Shown: one piece after another, positions 49,701-55,087 of the stretch
Position numbering within the stretch: position 1 is the stretch's first letter
Layout: every line of letters starts with the position of its first letter
Assembly (NCBI GenBank): GCA_003254885.1
Contig: QANT01003448.1
Location: 1 to 55,087, forward strand
Direction: 5' to 3'
DNA from: Purshia tridentata
Lineage: Eukaryota > Streptophyta > Magnoliopsida > Rosales > Rosaceae
Length of the DNA: 55,087 nt
Position numbers and translations under genes: made by a program
Notes under the pieces: generated by a model
Seen by the model: the letters and a program-made list of their open reading frames with translations, nothing else
Told to the model about the DNA's origin: nothing
Database searches by the model: none

Positions 49701-50209
49701 TAAAGCCTCCCTCATCAATTCCGCGTCAAAGATCACCACAGAAGGAATTGGGCCAAGCCAAACAAAAGACCTTTTCCCTGCAATTTTAACCAATTACTGG
49801 GGTGACAAGATGTATTATCAAAATGTTTGATGACTTTGCTAAGTATTCTCCCCCAACAGCATCCATCAAATTATCAAACAGACAAATTAAAAGAGTTAAT
49901 AGTAACAAAAATCGAGCCAAAAGAGAGAGTACCATATTTCTTGATGGTTTCTTGGAGTAAAGGAAGCACATAAGGCACAATATCATGTGAAAATTCCATG
50001 GGTTTTGACAAGGCTTCCTTGGTCATCTTGGAGTTGTCACTCAGATCTCCAACTAAAAGCCTGTAGGAGTTCCCAGCAAGACCTTGCTGCCTCAGGTACC
50101 TTTCTAGCTTCTTTGGCTTCAACCACACCCAGTTCACCACTTTCCATCCCAATGCAAGCAGAGCCACACAGAGTATGGAGACAACCATGGAAATCACTGA
50201 GACTTCCAT
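46702..50209 (-). CDS. Cytochrome P450, CYP72A family (copy 1)
   Basis: A membrane-bound plant monooxygenase of the CYP72 clan. Exons in coding order are 50209-49933, 49777-49560, 48655-48411, 47898-47511 and 47130-46702 (1557 nt, 518 aa). Residues 1-25 form the ER anchor ([20 protein letters not shown]), then [18 protein letters not shown]. The I-helix is [13 protein letters not shown], the K-helix is YEVLRLYPP (ExxR), PERF lies in FKPERFSEG, and the heme loop is [15 protein letters not shown] with the thiolate cysteine. All landmarks are intact. CYP72A enzymes oxidise triterpenoids, secologanin-type monoterpenoids or gibberellins in different plants, and the sequence does not tell which. 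It shares five-exon structure and phases with the copy at 51245-54588. An upstream in-frame extension exists, but the family start MEV is preferred. Confidence 0.94.
49263..49446. mobile_element. Possible small TIR element in CYP72A intron 2
   Basis: The left side begins AGAGCCGGCCAAAGGGC and the right side, reverse-complemented, reads CAGGGCCGACTCTGAG. 'AGGCCCCAAAT' and 'AGGCCTCAG' inside resemble ends of a common plant element family. The inverted repeats are imperfect and short, so the call is tentative. Confidence 0.35.
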
Positions 50210-50275
50210 TTTCTTGGGAGTGATAAGAGTATGGAGGTCAGGACCCTTAAAAAAGAAACAAATGAATGAGATCAT

Positions 50276-51244
50276 GCATGTCAGATGATATCAATTATAT
50301 ATCATTATCGCCAGAGTTATCAAATTTGCTCACCAATTTACTTATCAAATAATGCGTGATTATAATTATAAATGTGATCCATATAATTTCTAATTAATAT
50401 ATAAACGATATACAGGATAAGTCATATTTAAATAAATAAAAAATTGTTATACTAGTAAACAAATTTAGTGAAATATTTGTATTGTAACGCTATATATGGT
50501 ACAATATTCTGTGCGAAGAGACAATCAAACACCCCCATGCTGAAAAAACGTGATAGAAACGTGAAAATGGAGTTTCAATTTTTCATGATATGTGGGGTCC
50601 AGACCAGAAAAAAGAAGATCCGTGGTGTTCGTTAACTTTGAATTATCATGATTTTTTATAAGAAAACTGTTGCTCTCTTTAAATTATTTTGGTGGATGAT
50701 GTCAAAAATTTGTCCACAAGTTCTGACTATATATATGCCAATTATTCCCCATTCAAGAACCGACAAGAGATACAGATCTCCTTTTATGGAAAAGTGTGGG
50801 TTGAATGTTTTACACGAGTAACACCAAAATCTAAATATTATATAAGAGGTAGATCTCTATATTGAAGACAGCAATATTATATATATAAGAGTAAATAATT
50901 TCGCTCTGGATAATATAAATATACAATTTATAGCTACCCAGCATCCTTATAGTGTTGATAAGTCCTTAATTTGGTCAATTATTTCTTTCAAAATTTATTT
51001 TACCTTTACTATAAAACTGCAGCCTTTGCAAATTTATTACTTGTTTGCTCTGTTTTCTAATCGAATTACTAGCTAGCTGTACTTCTAGTTAAAGGTTATG
51101 AGTCAGATCTTACACGTGATATTTTAAAGACATCTTAAACAGGTATTGTGTCACAAGTCTTAAAAAGTATATGTTGCAGATTGCAACTTTATTGGTACAC
51201 TTATAATTTGGCAAGCAAGCCTCATTCATTAACTATTGTTGTAG
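50276..51244. other. Spacer between the two intact P450 genes
   Basis: AT-rich sequence that should include the promoter of copy 1 and the 3'UTR of copy 2. No other gene is seen. Confidence 0.5.
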
Positions 51245-54200
51245 CTAGACTACCCTTTTATGCAAGATAACGTGTGCACCACACTGTGGTTGAAGTGTTA
51301 TAACTGTGGATGGAGCATGAGCATAGGATGGGGAAAGCTCGAATGTGAAGCTCTGCAAAATGAGTGAGAGTGCCATTTTTGCTTCCATCATACCAAAGTT
51401 TTGTCCAATGCATGTCCTCGGACCCCATCCGAAAGGGAAAAATGAGACCTGGCCCTTTGTTGCCTTTGAAATTCCTTGTGAAAACCTCTCTGGGTTGAAC
51501 TCATTTGCATCGTCACCCCACAGTTGTTGGTCACGGTGAATGAGGACTAATGGAAAGGATAACTGGACTCCAGCTGGTAGTAGCAAATTTCCAACCTGTG
51601 TTTCCTTTTGGACTTCTCGAGCAAGCACAGGTAGTGAGGGGTATAGCCTAAGAACCTCATACAAAATCATGGTTGCCTGCAGTGGGATCGATACAATATT
51701 TGACATTGTTAGACGAGAACAAAATAACACCCTCCCTCACATGGGAATGCAGACAAATGAAGAAAGAGAACATATAATTAACCACTATACCCTGAAAATG
51801 TTTTTAACTGTTAGCTAGGACATGGACCGACAATGTATATATATAATATCAAATTTACAACTATCAAATTCTCATAGAGGTGAGACCCACTTACATATAT
51901 AAAGAAGCAACAATGAGGTAAGCAAACTTGAATATGCACTAGTATATACTTACGACTGTTAGGTGTATCAGCCCATCAAAATCTGGTTTTTTGTTACCAA
52001 ACACTTGCAAAACCTCTTCTCTTGCACGAGATTGCCAATTTTGATACCTACTCAGCAAAACCATTGTCCAAACAAGCAACTCTGAGGTAGTCTCTTGCCC
52101 TGCAAAGTAAAACAGCTTACATTCCCCAATCACATCCTCAATACTCATTCCCACATTCTTGTTGTTCCCATGTTCTTGAATTTCTTTCCAATTGGATTCC
52201 AAGAGTATGCCTAATAAGCCATGACTCTTAGTGGCTTGATCATCACCTGCCTTCATTGCCTCTTCTTTTTTATTAATGATATGCCTGAGTGTAGCTTGTA
52301 TTTCTCTGTCAATTTTCTTCATCCTCCTATTCAACTTAGTTGGTAGAAGCCTAAACATAATAAACAGTATTTGTAATTGTCAAAACATGGAACTATAAGA
52401 AAAAAACATGTTGAATATCCAATCGGTCATCTAATTGTGATTAGATAATCAATAGACAAATTAAAGACTGAAATGATGATGGTTATAATCAAATGACTAT
52501 GTGAGTTTAAATTTGAGTGATTTTTGGAGAAATGATTCTTAAAAGGATCTAAAAAAAATGGAAGGAATTAGGGAATCACAACAAAGAATTGAAAAATAGG
52601 GTATATTTTTAGTATCGAAAAGGCAAAATAGTCTAGTTGAATTAGCTAAGCTTACCTCAATCCTGGAATGTACATGTAAATAGAGTGCAGGGCTTTTATT
52701 AATAGTTCTGCTTGTTCCTTCTGGAGCTGAAATATTATTCTTCCTTCTTCATAACTACTTCCAAATGCTGTTCGGGAAATCACATCTCCGGACAGATTTT
52801 GAAGAAAAGGCCAAACATCTAACTCACATGATGATCCCTCCTTGGACACCATGAGCTCCCATTTGCTAATCATCTCACTGCAACTTTCATAAAATGCCGG
52901 CAACATATGCTAACAAACACAAGGCATTAAAATTTACACAGGGAAACAACTCTGTTATCATATTGAGTACATTAAGGAATTACTCTTTGATTATAGGTTT
53001 AAAACCAATTATATATCGATGAAATTGTTTTTTTAAAATAAAATTGATCCCATTTACAGGCAGTGCATCACAATGTATTGTGCATCAAAATTATTTATTG
53101 TTATGCATTACTAATTTCTAGTGTGGGATTCTATTCTCAACATGTTTCCTCACATGTGCATGCACTAACCGAGCCGAACACGTGGTGTCGCTTAGATAGG
53201 GTGATGTGGAGTTGGCAGGAGCATGAAATGTGTAGAATATTGATTTGCTATACCATATACAAAGTTAAGAGTATCCAATACCTATTGCTTAAGGCTGAAC
53301 ATTGTGCTCACTAGTTAGCTAACTTGCATTCATTAGATTTAATTAAGTAACAAGAACAGAATATACCTTTAGCTTCTCTATGTGGAAAGCTGGGTTAATA
53401 ATCTTTCGGTGTTTAGCCCATTTTTGACCCTCGTGGGTTGCTAGACCGTCTCCTAGCAACTTGGAAACTGGAGGAGTGCCTGGCTTCGTAAATTCACTGT
53501 TTTTTGTGAGGATATCCTTCAAAACTTCTGGGTTCATGATCGTCAGCTTTGGTGAAGGCCCAAACCATGTAAAGGAATTCTTACCTGCATTTTTTAATGA
53601 TCAAGTACAACTGATCAAAATAAAATTTGCGCTAGGGATTTAAAAAAAGTTTGTGTGAAGGAAGGGGAGAAGGGAAAAATTGCTTAGAATTAATCTTTTG
53701 TTTATTTAACTATCAAATTTTATTTGAGGGCAATTCCAACTTTAAATCTCACTAAATATTTGAGTAATATAGTAGTCTTATTGGAACTAATAATTAGTTG
53801 GTAATAACATTATTGTGATCTATATTATAAAGTTTATAAGTTTCATCAAAATTGAGTTTATCTAACATACCATTTGTTAAACAAAACAATTAAAAAGAAG
53901 TCAATTTATTCAAAAAGGTTAAAACTTAAAATAGTAAAAATTTACTTGAATAAAATTAAAAATAACTAATATACACGACACAGTAACTACAGTTTCAGTT
54001 TTTACCAACAACTCCTTCTCTCCCATGTCGTTTTCTGTTTTCATACCTCTCCATTTCATTAATTTATTATCATTCTCAAGAAAAAAAAATGGCACACATC
54101 ACACCTGTCGAGAAGCTAGTAGCCTAGTACATATATATTCTAAATTATTAATTTATTTATTGGGCGGCCATAATTGTCACATAATCACATCACATCACTG

Positions 54201-54588
54201 CAAAACAGTGACCCCCATGCCACAAAAAATAAAAAAATAAAAAAATAAAAAAACCAGCGACCCCATGCTATCTGGATTGGGTGAAAATGAATGTGAATTA
54301 TTGGCACGTACCATAGTGGTTGATACTTTGATGGAGAAAGGGGATGACACGTGGGGATATATCTTCTGAAAGGTTGATGGGTCTGGAGCTTGCTTCCTTC
54401 ATCATCATGAAGGTCTCCTTCAAATCTCCGAACAAAAGGCGATAAGAATTGCCTGTAAGACCTTGCTGCCTTAGACATCTTTCCAGCTTCTTTGGCCTCA
54501 ACCACACCCAACTCAGCGCCCTCCATATGCTCACCAAAGCAATTGAGGATAGTGCTGCTGCTATAATGGCTAATGGCATCACCTCCAT
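51245..54588 (-). CDS. Cytochrome P450, CYP72A family (copy 2)
   Basis: The second intact member of the tandem pair. Exons in coding order are 54588-54312, 53584-53367, 52909-52656, 52350-51954 and 51676-51245 (1578 nt, 525 aa). The anchor is [20 protein letters not shown], then [17 protein letters not shown]. The I-helix is [14 protein letters not shown], the K-helix is [13 protein letters not shown] lies in FNPERFSQG, and the heme loop is [16 protein letters not shown]. Exons 1 and 2 are the same length as in copy 1 (277, 218). Exon 3 is 9 nt longer (an IYMYIPGL stretch before the junction), exon 4 is 9 nt longer and exon 5 is 3 nt longer. The sequence is clearly diverged from copy 1, notably after ExxR, which suggests different substrates. 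I infer ER membrane location and no substrate. Confidence 0.94.
54206..54266. repeat. A-rich repeat flanked by a short direct repeat
   Basis: CAGTGACCCCCATGC (from 54206) and CAGCGACCCCATGC (from 54253) flank an (AAAAAAAT)n tract, inside intron sequence just downstream of copy 2 exon 1. This is probably slippage or a poly-A-bearing insertion scar. Confidence 0.4.
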
Positions 54589-54715
54589 TTTCAGCTCTCG
54601 ATCATCTGCTAATGAGAAGCTTTATCAATTTATAACCATGTGGGAAACAAATGATTAAATAAGACAATATATGCTTTAATAAACCTTTTTTTATATTTAT
54701 GAATACTGTTGCAGT

Positions 54716-55087
54716 CAGGGCTGGTTCTGACTTTTGGAAGGCCTGGGGGCGAAAATCTAAATTGGGCCCTTAAATTTAGTTAAACCAAAAAATTTTTTTT
54801 GCAAAACAAAATTCATTAACAAAACAATCCAAATTTTAGAATCAGCAACAGTTAATCAAAATTGTTTGTTGTATTCTTCTAATGGAAATAAGAAGAGATT
54901 TTCAGCCTAATCAAAATTTCACAGCCACGTGAATGTTTAAAAACTAAAAAATGTTCTACATAAACAAACAGTGGACTTTCCAAGTTCAACTTCTCCATCC
55001 ATGCCAACAGTTTTTAGTCATATCCCCAATTCCACTTCCCAAAAACCAACTAAACTAAGCGTTCACTCTTTAACCTTTTACGCCTCT
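54716..55087. mobile_element. Likely end of a DNA transposon running off the window
   Basis: Starting near CAGGGCTGGTTCTGACTTTTG and continuing GGAAGGCCTGGGGGCGAAAA then GGGCCCTT, this resembles the ends of a common plant element family with related ends near 27604 and 49263. Only one end is in the window, so the extent cannot be set. Confidence 0.35.

Noticed and set aside
1..55087. CRISPR array, bacterial operon, integrated virus or tRNA/rRNA gene
   Set aside because: No regularly spaced repeats, no polycistronic gene packing, no viral polymerase or capsid frames, and no complete tRNA or rRNA sequence was noticed by eye.

Overview
The window is plant nuclear DNA, from a eudicot and most likely a rosid. 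Rosaceae is my best guess, based on the flavour of the proteins; nothing here proves it. Genes are split into many short exons with GT..AG introns, spacers are AT-rich, and there are dinucleotide microsatellites and small terminal-inverted-repeat (TIR) transposons. There is no sign of bacterial, viral or organellar DNA. Two assembly scars are present: a 23-base N run at 22472 and a single N at 16222 flanked by a duplicated exon. I reconstructed gene models by hand from splice signals and reading-frame continuity. For the nine genes with complete models, the summed exons are exact multiples of three.

Left part (1-17.2 kb): the ATP-citrate lyase beta subunit gene ACLB (minus strand, 16 coding exons, 608 aa) and the actin-related protein gene ARP4 (plus strand, 20 exons, 444 aa) are divergent. 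They are separated by about 3 kb that carries an 896-bp TIR element.

Middle part (19.2-44.5 kb): in order there is a plant STAT-like SH2-domain protein (+), a TPD1-like secreted-protein gene that seems to lack its signal-peptide exon (+), a receptor-like kinase with almost no ectodomain (+), a plastid chalcone-isomerase-fold fatty-acid-binding protein of the FAP3 type (-), a small secreted X8-domain protein (+), solanesyl diphosphate synthase (+) and mitochondrial inner-membrane protease subunit 1 (+). From memory, Arabidopsis has SPS1, an X8 gene, the same kinase and the SH2 gene SHB consecutively at At1g78510-At1g78540, and FAP3 next to an IMP1-like gene at At1g53520/At1g53530. The segment therefore looks like an old conserved gene block. 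The persistent linkage of an SH2 protein with a receptor-like kinase is its most thought-provoking feature.

Right part (45-55 kb): a tandem CYP72A cytochrome P450 cluster on the minus strand. It has two intact five-exon genes (518 and 525 aa) and a truncated 5'-end copy with a frameshifted start. Such clusters typically serve specialised metabolism of triterpenoids or monoterpenoids, but no substrate can be read from the sequence.

I found no convincing new molecular system. The best leads are the SH2/kinase linkage, a stop-free short intron with a weak donor in IMP1, microsatellite and duplicated splice sites in the STAT-like and ACLB genes, and the false exon duplication in ARP4.
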